Source: Scytonema sp. UIC 10036 (GTDB lineage: Bacteria > Cyanobacteriota > Cyanobacteriia > Cyanobacteriales > Nostocaceae). From it: a stretch of 35,780 nucleotides of DNA. This document shows positions 9,194-17,550 of the stretch, piece after piece. Each line of letters opens with the position of its first letter. Positions within the stretch are counted from its first letter, which is position 1. Position numbers and translations under genes: made by a program. The notes under the pieces were generated by a model. It searched no databases, was not told the origin of the DNA, and saw only the letters and a list, made by a program, of their open reading frames with translations. The stretch covers positions 1 through 35,780 of the forward strand of contig NZ_WJFC01000129.1 in assembly GCF_009725235.1 (NCBI RefSeq), given 5' to 3'.

Positions 9194-10651
9194 ATGTTTG
9201 CCAAAATTAAACTGAGAGAACGAATTGTATTGGGATATTCCTTCCCACTTTTACTATTGATGTTACTTAACGGATTGGCTTTCTTAAATTATAGAAATTT
9301 AGATGTATCTTTTCAAAAAGTAGAACAAGTGAAAAAGGCTGACAAAGAAACTGCTCAATTAACATCAGGCATTTCAAAAATTGAAAGATCCATGCGCGGT
9401 TGGTTGATATTTAACGATAACCCGGAAACACTGAGGGTATCATATCAGGAAGGATTGACTGAATATAAGAGCGCTGTTGCATCAATTGAAAAAATTTCTG
9501 TCACTCCACAACAAAAAGAAAGATTGACAAAGATTCGCCAACTCGGAGATCGAGTCGAGCAATTTTCCCAGGAAATTGTGAAGTTGATAGAATCTGGTAA
9601 GAAAAATGAAGCTCTCAAAATATTTCAACAGGGAAAAAGTAGAACTTTAGTACAAGAAGTTGAGGCATTGCAGGCAGACTTTGAAAAAGAGCAAGAAAGA
9701 ATCGTTGCAGTGTTGTTTCAAGATGTTAAACAATCGGCGACTATTGTACAAATTGTTGCCGGATTGGGAACATTCATCACAGTTATTATCTCGTTAGTTA
9801 TTGCTTATATTCTTGCGTCTACTATTGTTAAGGCAATCCAAGATGCCTCAGATTCAGTCTCATCTTCTGTAAAGGATATTACTTCTACTGTTAGCAAGCA
9901 GGAGCAAATTATTTTTGAGCAATCGGCTTCTGTTAGTCAAACAACTTACACAATGCAGGAATTGGGAGTATCTGCACTTCAATCTGCCGAACAAGCAGAA
10001 GTATCGGCACAAAGAGCAAAGCAAGCCTTAACTCTTGCTGAGGGAGGGACAAAAACAGTTGGTTTAACAGTGGAAGGAATTGCAGAACTACGAGATCAAG
10101 TCACTGCGATCGCCAACCAAATTGTCCGCTTGAGCGAGCAAACATCTCAAATATCCACGGTGTCGGATCTTGTGGCGGATTTGGCAAATCAAACAAATAT
10201 GTTAGCTCTCAATGCAGGGGTAGAAGCAGCACGCGCAGGGGACCAAGGAAAAGGCTTTGCCGTTGTAGCAGGTGAAATTCGCAAACTTGCCGACCAAAGT
10301 AAAAAGTCAGCAGAACGAATCAATGCTCTGGTTAATGAAGTTCAAGCAGCTATTAACTCTACAATTATGGTAACCGATGAAGGTACAAAAAAAGCGACAC
10401 AAGGAATTAAGCTAGTAGCGGAAACGGGAGACGTTTTCACGAATATTGCTGATGCTGTTAATAACGTGTTTCTCAACACCCAACAAATTACCCAAACTGC
10501 CAAACAGCAAGCAGTGACAGTACAACAAATTGTTGCTGCCATCAATGCCGTCAACATAGGAGCAGAAGAAACAGCCATAGGCATTACTCAAGTAAAAGTG
10601 GCTACCGAAGAACTTAATGAAGCTGCTCAAAATCTTCAGGCTGTACTTTGA
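9194..10651 (+). CDS. Methyl-accepting chemotaxis protein (PilJ/PixJ/HmpD-like class)
   Basis: The 485-residue protein has a first membrane helix near 12-32 and a periplasmic helical-bundle sensor of about 35-180 rich in Lys/Glu. A second membrane helix lies at about 182-206 and a cytoplasmic coiled coil follows. The signalling hairpin is clear: [20 protein letters not shown], then [20 protein letters not shown]. No clear HAMP domain is seen after the second helix. Gln/Glu pairs flank the tip in the adaptation regions and could be methylation or deamidation sites, which fits the CheB gene two genes downstream. Its stop overlaps the longest possible CheA frame. The ligand is unknown. Confidence 0.9.
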   Translation: MFAKIKLRERIVLGYSFPLLLLMLLNGLAFLNYRNLDVSFQKVEQVKKADKETAQLTSGISKIERSMRGWLIFNDNPETLRVSYQEGLTEYKSAVASIEKISVTPQQKERLTKIRQLGDRVEQFSQEIVKLIESGKKNEALKIFQQGKSRTLVQEVEALQADFEKEQERIVAVLFQDVKQSATIVQIVAGLGTFITVIISLVIAYILASTIVKAIQDASDSVSSSVKDITSTVSKQEQIIFEQSASVSQTTYTMQELGVSALQSAEQAEVSAQRAKQALTLAEGGTKTVGLTVEGIAELRDQVTAIANQIVRLSEQTSQISTVSDLVADLANQTNMLALNAGVEAARAGDQGKGFAVVAGEIRKLADQSKKSAERINALVNEVQAAINSTIMVTDEGTKKATQGIKLVAETGDVFTNIADAVNNVFLNTQQITQTAKQQAVTVQQIVAAINAVNIGAEETAIGITQVKVATEELNEAAQNLQAVL

Positions 10652-10668
10652 GGGTAGAACGAATTGCC

Positions 10669-12945
10669 ATGATGATAGAAGATGAAGAGTTGCGATCGCT
10701 ATACAAAGAAGCGAGTGCAGAACACATACAAAAGATTGAAGCAGCTTTGCTACATCTAGAGAAAAATCCCCAAGACAATGCCAAACTTGAGGGATTATTG
10801 CGAGAAATGCACTCCCTCAAAGGCGATTCCCGGATGTTAGGGGTAAAAGATGCAGAAACACTAACCCATGAAATGGAAGAAATTTTGGGAACCGTCAAAC
10901 GAGGTGAGCAAGTCTTAACACCTCAGTTATTTGATTGTCTTTATCAAGGGATAGATGCTGTCCGTAAAATTGCCCATGAAGCCGTTACCGGACAACCATC
11001 GGGAGTGAGCGTTTTCCATGTCCTCGCCCAACTTATGAAAGTTGAGCCTGATGATACGTATTCGGAAATTCAAGAAATAACATCTGAGTCTCAAGATACC
11101 ACCCCAACCCACGCTAGAGTGGAACAGCCCTCAGTCCCCACTGAAGCCATCCACCCCCATGAACCAGCAGAACTTAGTGACGATCGAATTGAGACAATTC
11201 GTGTTGAATCGGAAAGACTCGATAAACTCTTAACTTATGTAGGTGAATTAGTCGTCACCAAAGGTCAAATTGCAAACCAACTTGTTGACTTAGAAGAAAT
11301 CACAGTTTTCTGGGAAGATTTAAACCGTCAAATTTTTGCAAGTCGTAAATTATTTCAAGATTTACTACAACACCTACCGGAGACAAAACAGCAATCGCTG
11401 CTCGGGTTTTATGAGCTATTAGAAAATCGCCTCAAGCAATTGGGAACTTACTTAAACAACCTAAAAAATAAAACCACAGACTCCAGCACGAGGCTTGAAG
11501 TTGTATCCGATGAACTTAAATTAGCCGTCACGTCTGTACGACTTGTACCATTGTCAGCAATATTTAATCTCTTTCCTCGCACTGTTAGGGACTTAGCCAA
11601 GCAGCAAAGCAAAGAAGTCAATCTCCAAATTGAGGGGGGGGAAACTTGTGTAGACAAGCGGATTTTAGAAGAGATGAAAGATCCACTGTTGCACCTCCTC
11701 CGCAATGCAGTGGATCACGGTATTGAAACACCTTTAGAACGCCAACAAGCCGATAAACTTCCCACAGCCACAATTCAGATTCGGGCTAGCCAGCAGGGCA
11801 ATACTGTCACTATAGAAGTTGCAGACGATGGGCGTGGATTGGACGTTGAAGCCATTAAACAGACTGCAGTCCGTCGGGGGATATGCACTCAAGAAGAACT
11901 TCTAAGAATGTCTATGGCTGAAATTCAGTCATTGATTTTTGTACCTGGATTCTCCACCCGTACCTCAGTCACAGAAATTTCTGGTAGAGGAGTGGGTTTA
12001 GATATTGTACGTGCAAACGTTGAGCGTTTGAAGGGAAACATACTTGTAGAATTTACACCTGGTGCAGGCTGTTTATTTCGCATTACGATTAATAGCGTAC
12101 TGGCAACAACTCGCGTCTTAATTATAGAACTCAACCACAATCCCTATGCTATTCCCATTGAATTTGTAGAAACCATGCTATTGGTTTCTCCTCAGGAAAT
12201 CTTTGCTGTTGAAGGTAGCCAGACTTTTCCTTTCCAAGGACAACCTGTATCCATTGTTTGGCTTGCTGATTTACTCGGTTTGCCCGTAAAAATTCCTGCA
12301 TCAACCCAAGCATTAACTACTGCTTTAAAAAGTATTCCATGCGTTATCTTACAACTCGGTACTGAGCGTTTGGCTTTGCTTGTAGATAACGTTTTGGAGT
12401 TACAGGAAATTGTTTTAAAGCCACAAAGTAGTTTGCTCAAACGAGTTTGTAATATTTCTGGGGCAACTATTTTGGGGACTGGGGAAGTTTGCATGGTGCT
12501 GAGTCCGGCAGATTTATTTAAATCTGCTAAAAAGACAGTTGTCTCCATTACAGTTAGAGAACTAGCAGAAATCGCACAAATTAAAAAGAGGATTTTGTTA
12601 GTCGAAGATTCAGTTCCTATCCGTACTCAAATGAGACGGATTTTAGAAGCTGCTGGTTATGAAGTCATAGTGGCTGTAGATGGTCAAGACGGTTTTGAAA
12701 AACTAAGTGAAAACCAATTCGATGCTGTTGTTTCAGATGTCCAGATGCCAAATGTTGATGGCTTTGAGTTTACCATGAAAATTCGCGAATTAGCAGAGTA
12801 TAAAGAATTACCTGTTATTCTCGTCACAACTTTAGCAACCGAACAGGACAAACTGCAAGGTGAAAAAGTGGGGGCAAATGCCTATATCACTAAAGGACAA
12901 TTTGAGCAAGGAGAATTTTTAGATATCTTGAGGAGATTGATATAA
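10669..12945 (+). CDS. Hybrid chemotaxis histidine kinase (Hpt-CheA-CheW-REC)
   Basis: Read from the ATG at 10669 the protein is about 758 residues. Domains in order are: Hpt with phospho-His in MHSLKGDSRML (about residue 48); P3 dimerisation (IRVESERLDKLLTYVGELVV, about 180); the ATP-binding core with N-box HLLRNAVDHGIE, G1 DDGRGLD and G2 GRGVGLDIV (about 320-480); a CheW-like P5 domain; and a C-terminal receiver with VEDS, phospho-Asp in VVSDVQMPNVDG and Lys in ITKGQF. This is the PilL/PixL/HmpE architecture. A TTG start at 10648 would overlap the receptor stop; the ATG follows AGGG about 15 bases upstream. The attached receiver may act as the output or as a phosphate sink, since no free CheY is encoded nearby. 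Confidence 0.93.
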   Translation: MMIEDEELRSLYKEASAEHIQKIEAALLHLEKNPQDNAKLEGLLREMHSLKGDSRMLGVKDAETLTHEMEEILGTVKRGEQVLTPQLFDCLYQGIDAVRKIAHEAVTGQPSGVSVFHVLAQLMKVEPDDTYSEIQEITSESQDTTPTHARVEQPSVPTEAIHPHEPAELSDDRIETIRVESERLDKLLTYVGELVVTKGQIANQLVDLEEITVFWEDLNRQIFASRKLFQDLLQHLPETKQQSLLGFYELLENRLKQLGTYLNNLKNKTTDSSTRLEVVSDELKLAVTSVRLVPLSAIFNLFPRTVRDLAKQQSKEVNLQIEGGETCVDKRILEEMKDPLLHLLRNAVDHGIETPLERQQADKLPTATIQIRASQQGNTVTIEVADDGRGLDVEAIKQTAVRRGICTQEELLRMSMAEIQSLIFVPGFSTRTSVTEISGRGVGLDIVRANVERLKGNILVEFTPGAGCLFRITINSVLATTRVLIIELNHNPYAIPIEFVETMLLVSPQEIFAVEGSQTFPFQGQPVSIVWLADLLGLPVKIPASTQALTTALKSIPCVILQLGTERLALLVDNVLELQEIVLKPQSSLLKRVCNISGATILGTGEVCMVLSPADLFKSAKKTVVSITVRELAEIAQIKKRILLVEDSVPIRTQMRRILEAAGYEVIVAVDGQDGFEKLSENQFDAVVSDVQMPNVDGFEFTMKIRELAEYKELPVILVTTLATEQDKLQGEKVGANAYITKGQFEQGEFLDILRRLI

Positions 12946-14031
12946 ATGCATTCATTGAAAAAGAAAGTCGTTTTAATTGAAGATTCTCCTATTGCTTTAG
13001 AGATTCTTCAACGAATGCTAAATTCCTCACCAGAAATAGATGTGGTTGGCACGGCGCGGAATGGGGAGGAGGGTTTAGAAGTGATTATTAAAACTCAACC
13101 AGATGTCATTTGTACGGACTTGCTGATGGAAAATATGGATGGTTTGGAATTAACTCGGCGCGTTATGGCTGAAAATCCACGACCTATTTTAGTGATTAGC
13201 AATTACGTGCAGAAAACAGACATTGACAATGTTTTTCGATTGTTGCAAGCTGGTGTAGTCGATGTTTTTCCCAAACCTGCAACCAATTCCCCCACTGATT
13301 ATGAAAAACTCAAGGCAGCTTTAATTGCTAAGATAAAAGTCCTTTCTCATATGAAAGTGATGAGTAAACGGCAATACAAGCCATTGCCTGATTCTGGTGA
13401 ATTAACAACTTCTGAATTAGGTTTGAAAACTAACTTGTCAAAATTAATGGCAACTTCTCGCGTCCAAATGATCGGCCTTGGGGGTTCTACCGGCAGTTTG
13501 CAAACAATTCAAAAGATTCTCAACCAACTCCCATCTGATTTTCCATTACCCGTGATTTGCGTTCTGCATGTGGGTGAAGGTGTTTTGTCAGGATTGGTCA
13601 AATGGTTGTCCTCAGAGTGTGCGTTGCGGGTTAAAGTTGCTGAAGTCATGGAGTTTCCATCACCAGGAACTGTTTATTTTGCACCAGAAAAAAATCACTT
13701 GGAATTGGATTCTCAAGGTGCATTTATTTATTCAAGGACTATACGGGGAGAGAAATATTGTCCTTCAATTACAGTTACGTTTAAATCTGTCGCTAACTAT
13801 TATGGTAGAGCTACAGCAGGTGTGTTATTATCTGGGATTGGGAATGATGGAGCCGCAGGCTTGCAAACAATTTCTGCAGCAGGCGGTATTACAATAGCCC
13901 AAAATGAAAATATCATGTTTGGTATGGTCAAAGAAGCAATATCTTTGAATGCCGTTCAAAATTTGCTTAGTATTGAGGATATTGCTCCTTTTTTAATGGG
14001 AATTTTATGCGAAAAATCTGGTGGTTTTTAG
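12946..14031 (+). CDS. cheB: CheB-type protein-glutamate methylesterase (REC + esterase)
   Basis: The 361-residue protein has an N-terminal receiver (E12/D13, phospho-Asp58 in ICTDLLMENMDG, Lys110 in VFPKP). A linker of about 50 residues leads to a C-terminal methylesterase domain. The catalytic triad is readable as Ser181 (LGGSTGS), His208 (VLHVGEG) and Asp301 (GIGNDGAAG). It should remove methyl groups from, or deamidate, receptor glutamyl sites after activation by the hybrid kinase. The ATG follows the CheA stop with no gap, so translation is probably coupled. CheB is unusual in pix/pil/hmp-type cyanobacterial operons, and no CheR methyltransferase gene is in the window. Confidence 0.92.
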   Translation: MHSLKKKVVLIEDSPIALEILQRMLNSSPEIDVVGTARNGEEGLEVIIKTQPDVICTDLLMENMDGLELTRRVMAENPRPILVISNYVQKTDIDNVFRLLQAGVVDVFPKPATNSPTDYEKLKAALIAKIKVLSHMKVMSKRQYKPLPDSGELTTSELGLKTNLSKLMATSRVQMIGLGGSTGSLQTIQKILNQLPSDFPLPVICVLHVGEGVLSGLVKWLSSECALRVKVAEVMEFPSPGTVYFAPEKNHLELDSQGAFIYSRTIRGEKYCPSITVTFKSVANYYGRATAGVLLSGIGNDGAAGLQTISAAGGITIAQNENIMFGMVKEAISLNAVQNLLSIEDIAPFLMGILCEKSGGF

Positions 14032-14933
14032 GAATGCTACCCAGTCTGGTAATATTAACAATATTTGTTTGGCGTTCCTCACAAAACTCCGTTTTAGGAG
14101 GTGCAAATTTACCAAATAAAATATCTCTTACAGAAAAAACTATTAGATATGAAAGGCGCGTTTTCAAACAGAGCGAAGCACATATTTTATATGTTCCTTC
14201 TCAAAGTGAGTTTTTAGTCACACCTGTAGTATCGCCAAACTTGGAAACTGTGGAAAAATTTGCTCAGAAGTATCAAGCGATCGCTACCATAAACGGTGGT
14301 TTTTTCGATCCAAACAATCAAAAAACAACATCCAATATTATTATACAAGGCAAGCTGATTGCCAATCCAAGAGAAAACGAACGCCTTGTCAACAATCCCG
14401 ATTTAAAGTCCTATCTCAATCAAATTTTTAACCGTACAGAATTCAGGCGCTATACCTGCAATACGGATTTAGCTGACAACTCAAAAGCAAATAGTACAGT
14501 CCGTTACGATATTGCTTTTCACAACGATCCACTGCCTACAGGTTGTCAGTTAGTTAATGCTTTGGGTGGTGGACCGAAACTACTACCAGACTTAACTTTA
14601 GTACAAGAGGGCTTTGTAGATAAAGCCAAATCCCGTGATGCTTTGGGCAGTACTCAATTGAATGCTAGAAGTGCTGTAGGAATTACCCGTGACGGTAGCA
14701 TCATTTTGGTCATGATTTCTCAAAAGCCAAAAGCTTCTCTCTCTGGAATGTCATTACCCGCACTTGCAGATTTTATGAAAAGTTTGGGTGTAGAAAAAGC
14801 TATGAATCTAGATGGTGGTAGTTCTTCTTCTCTGTATTACAATGGGAAAATTTTCTTGGGAAAAGTTGATTTAGAAGGAAATCCTGTAAAACGACCTGTC
14901 AAGTCAGTTTTGCTGGTTAGGAAAACTTTTTAG
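14007..14933 (+). CDS. Exported phosphodiester glycosidase (NAGPA)-domain protein
   Basis: The 308-residue protein begins with a basic then hydrophobic segment (MRKIWWFLGMLPSLVILTIF), so it is a signal-anchored or exported protein. The body has the NAGPA/DUF2233 signature: ATINGGFFDPNNQKT (about 95-110), VNALGGGPKLL, a conserved RSAVGITRDGSIILVM, and MNLDGGSSSSLYYNG near the C-terminus. The family hydrolyses or binds glycosyl phosphodiesters; bacterial roles are mostly uncharacterised. The start lies 25 bases inside the 3' end of cheB in another frame, so it is likely the last gene of the chemosensory operon. Whether it serves signalling, for example on exopolysaccharide, is inference. Confidence 0.85.
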   Translation: MRKIWWFLGMLPSLVILTIFVWRSSQNSVLGGANLPNKISLTEKTIRYERRVFKQSEAHILYVPSQSEFLVTPVVSPNLETVEKFAQKYQAIATINGGFFDPNNQKTTSNIIIQGKLIANPRENERLVNNPDLKSYLNQIFNRTEFRRYTCNTDLADNSKANSTVRYDIAFHNDPLPTGCQLVNALGGGPKLLPDLTLVQEGFVDKAKSRDALGSTQLNARSAVGITRDGSIILVMISQKPKASLSGMSLPALADFMKSLGVEKAMNLDGGSSSSLYYNGKIFLGKVDLEGNPVKRPVKSVLLVRKTF

Positions 14934-15242
14934 AGGAGCTAAGTTTTACCGCTCAATAAAGTTTACCCAAATCTACCCACAAGTGGACATATTTTGACAA
15001 ACCCAGAAGAGTAGCGGTCAACTCTCCCTAAGGGGGGTAAATTCCATACTGTACGTTCGCTCCTGATTGAAGAGTGAGAGGAATTAACACCTGACTGTCC
15101 AAGGAAACAAGGTGATTCTGGATCTTCTAAAGGTAATGCCGTGTAATACTTGGAAAAAGCATTGTCAGATGAACTGTGTAATACACGGTTAGTTAGCTTC
15201 AGCCGTGTATTACATGGAAGAGCGCTGAATTTGCCGTCGATA

Positions 15243-16007
15243 TCACAAAACCGTAGTAAATTCGCTTCCTCCAAAGATTGTTGTCGCAATTGGGGTAAGG
15301 GTGACAGTATTGTCAAATTGAAAAGGAATAACACCTGGTGATGCACCTAACGTAACAGTTAGTGAGTCTAGCACCTCGGAAAGTCCTAGATTAGAATTAG
15401 TTAGCAATGCATTGCCTAAATTGTTGTTTACGACTTCAAAAGAGTCATTAGGATGAGAATAATTTGTGAGATAATCTTCAATGAAATTACCAAGGGGGAT
15501 GACATCTTTAAAGGCGCTTGGGTCAATGCCATCGATATAATCCAAGTTAACGGCGACATCAGCAACACTAGCACCATCAATCGGAAGAAAAATATCTTCT
15601 AATTGAAATGAGACAATATCGTTAATATCACCATTGGTTGTGCGGGTAATTGTGGTGTCAAATTGGAAAGGAATAATTTTTGGTGATACATCTAGATTAA
15701 CGCTTAATGAGTCCAATACCCCAGATAGCCCTATATTGCTATCATTTAGTAATCCTTGGGTAAGGTCGCGATTGAGGACTTCATAAAGACCTGCTTCTAC
15801 TGGATAATTTGCCAAGAAATCTTTAATGTAATTACCGATGGGTATGACATCTTTTAATACACTTGAGTCAATGCCATCAACATAATTTAAATTAACAGTG
15901 ACATCGGCAACTATACCACCATCAATTGGAGATGTAACGTCTTCTAACTTAAACGAAACTAAGTTAGATGTGCGTGTTATGCTATCAAAATTGGATGACG
16001 GTGACAT
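15243..16007 (-). CDS. Unknown protein with two tandem ~110-residue domains
   Basis: I do not recognise this 254-residue acidic protein. It is an internal duplication. Repeat one (about 16-115) and repeat two (about 130-235) share VSFxLEDxxxPIDG, ADVxVNLxYxDGIDxS, LKDVIPxGNxIxDxL, a LLxxSNxGLSxVLDSL block, and IPFQFDxT. It is rich in Asp, Asn, Val and Ile with little Cys or His, as in beta-rich surface or structural proteins. No signal peptide or membrane segment is visible. The ATG at 16007 has GGAG about 10 bases upstream. It lies wholly inside the 2.37-kb element, as possible cargo. A real gene is likely given the conserved repeat pattern; function is unknown. Confidence 0.7.
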   Translation of the reverse strand: MSPSSNFDSITRTSNLVSFKLEDVTSPIDGGIVADVTVNLNYVDGIDSSVLKDVIPIGNYIKDFLANYPVEAGLYEVLNRDLTQGLLNDSNIGLSGVLDSLSVNLDVSPKIIPFQFDTTITRTTNGDINDIVSFQLEDIFLPIDGASVADVAVNLDYIDGIDPSAFKDVIPLGNFIEDYLTNYSHPNDSFEVVNNNLGNALLTNSNLGLSEVLDSLTVTLGASPGVIPFQFDNTVTLTPIATTIFGGSEFTTVL

Positions 16008-16150
16008 AATCTAATTTCTCCAGAAATTTTTCGCATTCTCTAATTCCTAGAATACCAAAGTTGGGGTAAACTTTCACATTTCCAGAGCAAAAGTCGATTA
16101 AGAAGGAGGAATATGCGAGCGTTTTATACATTTACGAGCCTAAGTAAGAA

Positions 16151-16451
16151 CTGTACGTTCGCTTCTGATTGAAGAGAGAGAGAAGAATTAATGCCTGACT
16201 AGGTAAGATTTCAATACGATTGTGAATCTACTAAAGCCTAATCCGTGTATTACATGGAATCACTTAATTTTCCTCATCCCATGTAATACACGGTAGTCTT
16301 CGTTTTCTTTTCCCATGTATTACACCGTTACTCCCCTCTCCCTTTTCCCACGTATTACACGGTATCAGCACAATCTCATCCTTTATGAGGTTTTTCCTTA
16401 CCCTGTCAAGCATTAATTCCTCTCACTCTTCAATCAGGAGCAAACGTACAG
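16151..16451. mobile_element. Nested 301-bp MITE-like element with ~56-bp terminal inverted repeats
   Basis: The left end (16151-16206) and right end (16396-16451, reverse complement) match at nearly every position: CTGTACGTT, then CTGATTGAAGAG, GAATTAATG and GGTAAG. The interior has no coding capacity and contains four copies of the 15-bp palindrome at 16243, 16279, 16313 and 16348. Flanking hexamers are TAAGAA on the left and CTAGAA on the right, agreeing at four of six positions, so any target duplication has decayed. It is a non-autonomous relative of the larger element around it. Confidence 0.75.
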
Positions 16452-16575
16452 CTAGAAGTAAAGAAACCTAAGCGAAAAGTTAAAAGCATGCCCGTGGCAT
16501 CATCGACATTAGACACTTGGAAATCCCATTCAAAAGTTGAAGTCGCAATGTTGAATTTCTCATTTCTGCTAACTA

Positions 16576-16878
16576 CTATATGTGCATAACGTAAACGTCA
16601 TTATCACGAATTTTTGCCTTAGCAGTACCATCCTCATCTGTAGCCAAAGCATCTACTTTTAGCTTCGCCTTGCTTTTGATTACATTTTTTTTCTCCTTAA
16701 CAGAAACATCAGCAGTAACATTAGTGTAAGTGGTATCTCCTTCAGCGTAAGCATATCCTATAGCTTCAGCGCCACCAGGATAAGCATATGCATCACCAAT
16801 AGCAATAGCGGTTGCTCCGCCAAGAATTTGTTTGGTGACTTCTACTGCTTCATAAAAGTTTAAGTCAGAAATAATCAT
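16576..16878 (-). CDS. Small protein with double-glycine-like leader, Ala/Tyr/Gly-rich
   Basis: The protein is 100 residues. The N-terminus MIISDLNFYEAVEVTKQILG followed by a second Gly resembles double-glycine leaders, with hydrophobic residues at -3 and -4. Next comes a low-complexity Ala/Tyr/Gly segment to about residue 45 (GDAYAYPGGAEAIGYAYAEG), then a charged Lys/Asp tail. Similar short ISDLN-starting leaders are, from memory, found on small Nostocales proteins of unknown function. AAGGA lies six bases before the ATG at 16878. If processed, a peptidase-containing ABC exporter with an HlyD partner would be needed; an HlyD gene is at 141-1685 but no C39 peptidase is in the window. It lies inside the 2.37-kb element. 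Confidence 0.65.
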   Translation of the reverse strand: MIISDLNFYEAVEVTKQILGGATAIAIGDAYAYPGGAEAIGYAYAEGDTTYTNVTADVSVKEKKNVIKSKAKLKVDALATDEDGTAKAKIRDNDVYVMHI

Positions 16879-17550
16879 TGTTTCCTTCTTAGAATTACTC
16901 CAGATTTATTCCGATTGTCATGTTAAACCAATTCTGTTCACGAGCGCTCCACACTATAAGAGGATGTTTTTAAAGTATCAGCAGGTATAATTTTCCAGTT
17001 CAGCTTTAGGTCAACTGCAATAAAAAATCGAGCTTTCATCGTTGAAGATTTCTAAAAATTAGAAAGAATTGACGAATTTTTTTCGGTTGCGATTACTGCT
17101 TAGAAGTGGTATTGAACCACACTGCTGTTGTTCTGTCGTCAAATCCCAAGAAAATTCTTTCTGAAAACAATTATAAGCCGTTAAAAACTCAGTCAGTTTT
17201 TTCTCAAATTTTCTAACAAATAACTTGGAATATTGAGCCTCTGACTAGCACTTACAAGCGCAAGTAAAAAATGAAAGAAACAGAATCCTCTTTCCTTCTG
17301 CCCTCTGCCTTATCCACGTATTACATGGTATGAGTAGAATCAGCTCCTCAATTAAGTTTTTTCCTTACCCAGTCAGACATTAATTCCTCTCTCCCTCATA
17401 AAATGAGCGAACGTACAGTCCATAGTCCTTATATTTCAACCTGCATCTTGCTCGCACTTGGGAAGATTTCACTAAAAACAACTTTTCGTTGAACACAAAC
17501 TATGCAATACTAATTGTTAGATTGACTAACTAATTTAGGGAATCTCACTT
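16879..17550. other. Intergenic region holding the right arm of the element
   Basis: No gene is visible. From 17314 it contains one 15-bp palindrome and the outer right inverted end to 17418, followed by the TCCATA duplication. At 16957-16976 there is a short match to the end sequence of the MITE family seen at 32097 (18 of 20 bases), possibly a relic. The promoter for the ABC gene at 17551 should lie between 17425 and 17550. Confidence 0.5.

Larger units (their letters stand above)
15139..17328. repeat. Eight copies of palindrome CCRTGTAWTACAYGG
   Basis: Copies start at 15139, 15174, 15203, 16243, 16279, 16313, 16348 and 17314, each 15 bp and each a near-perfect palindrome around a central A/T; several have one or two changes. 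Three lie just inside the left outer end, four fill the nested element, and one lies inside the right outer end. No copy was noticed elsewhere in the window. Subterminal placement suggests binding sites for a transposase or for a regulator of the enclosed genes. Confidence 0.85.
15049..17418. mobile_element. Putative 2.37-kb composite element with ~56-bp inverted ends and 6-bp target duplication
   Basis: Both outer ends begin CTGTACGTTCGC when read inward and stay similar for about 56 bp (left 15049-15104; right 17363-17418 as reverse complement). The hexamer TCCATA occurs immediately outside each end, at 15043-15048 and 17419-17424, as expected for a target-site duplication. Inside are two minus-strand genes (15243-16007 and 16576-16878), a nested 301-bp element with the same ends, and eight copies of a 15-bp palindrome. 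No transposase is encoded, so movement would need an enzyme supplied in trans. I do not recognise the family. The structure is seen directly; mobility is inferred. Confidence 0.65.

Noticed and set aside
14963..15346. 127-codon minus-strand frame at the left end of the element
   Set aside because: It runs through the inverted end and palindromes and overlaps the better-supported repeat-domain gene in another frame.
15139..16362. CRISPR array
   Set aside because: The repeated 15-mers are palindromic and irregularly spaced, with no uniform spacers and no cas genes.
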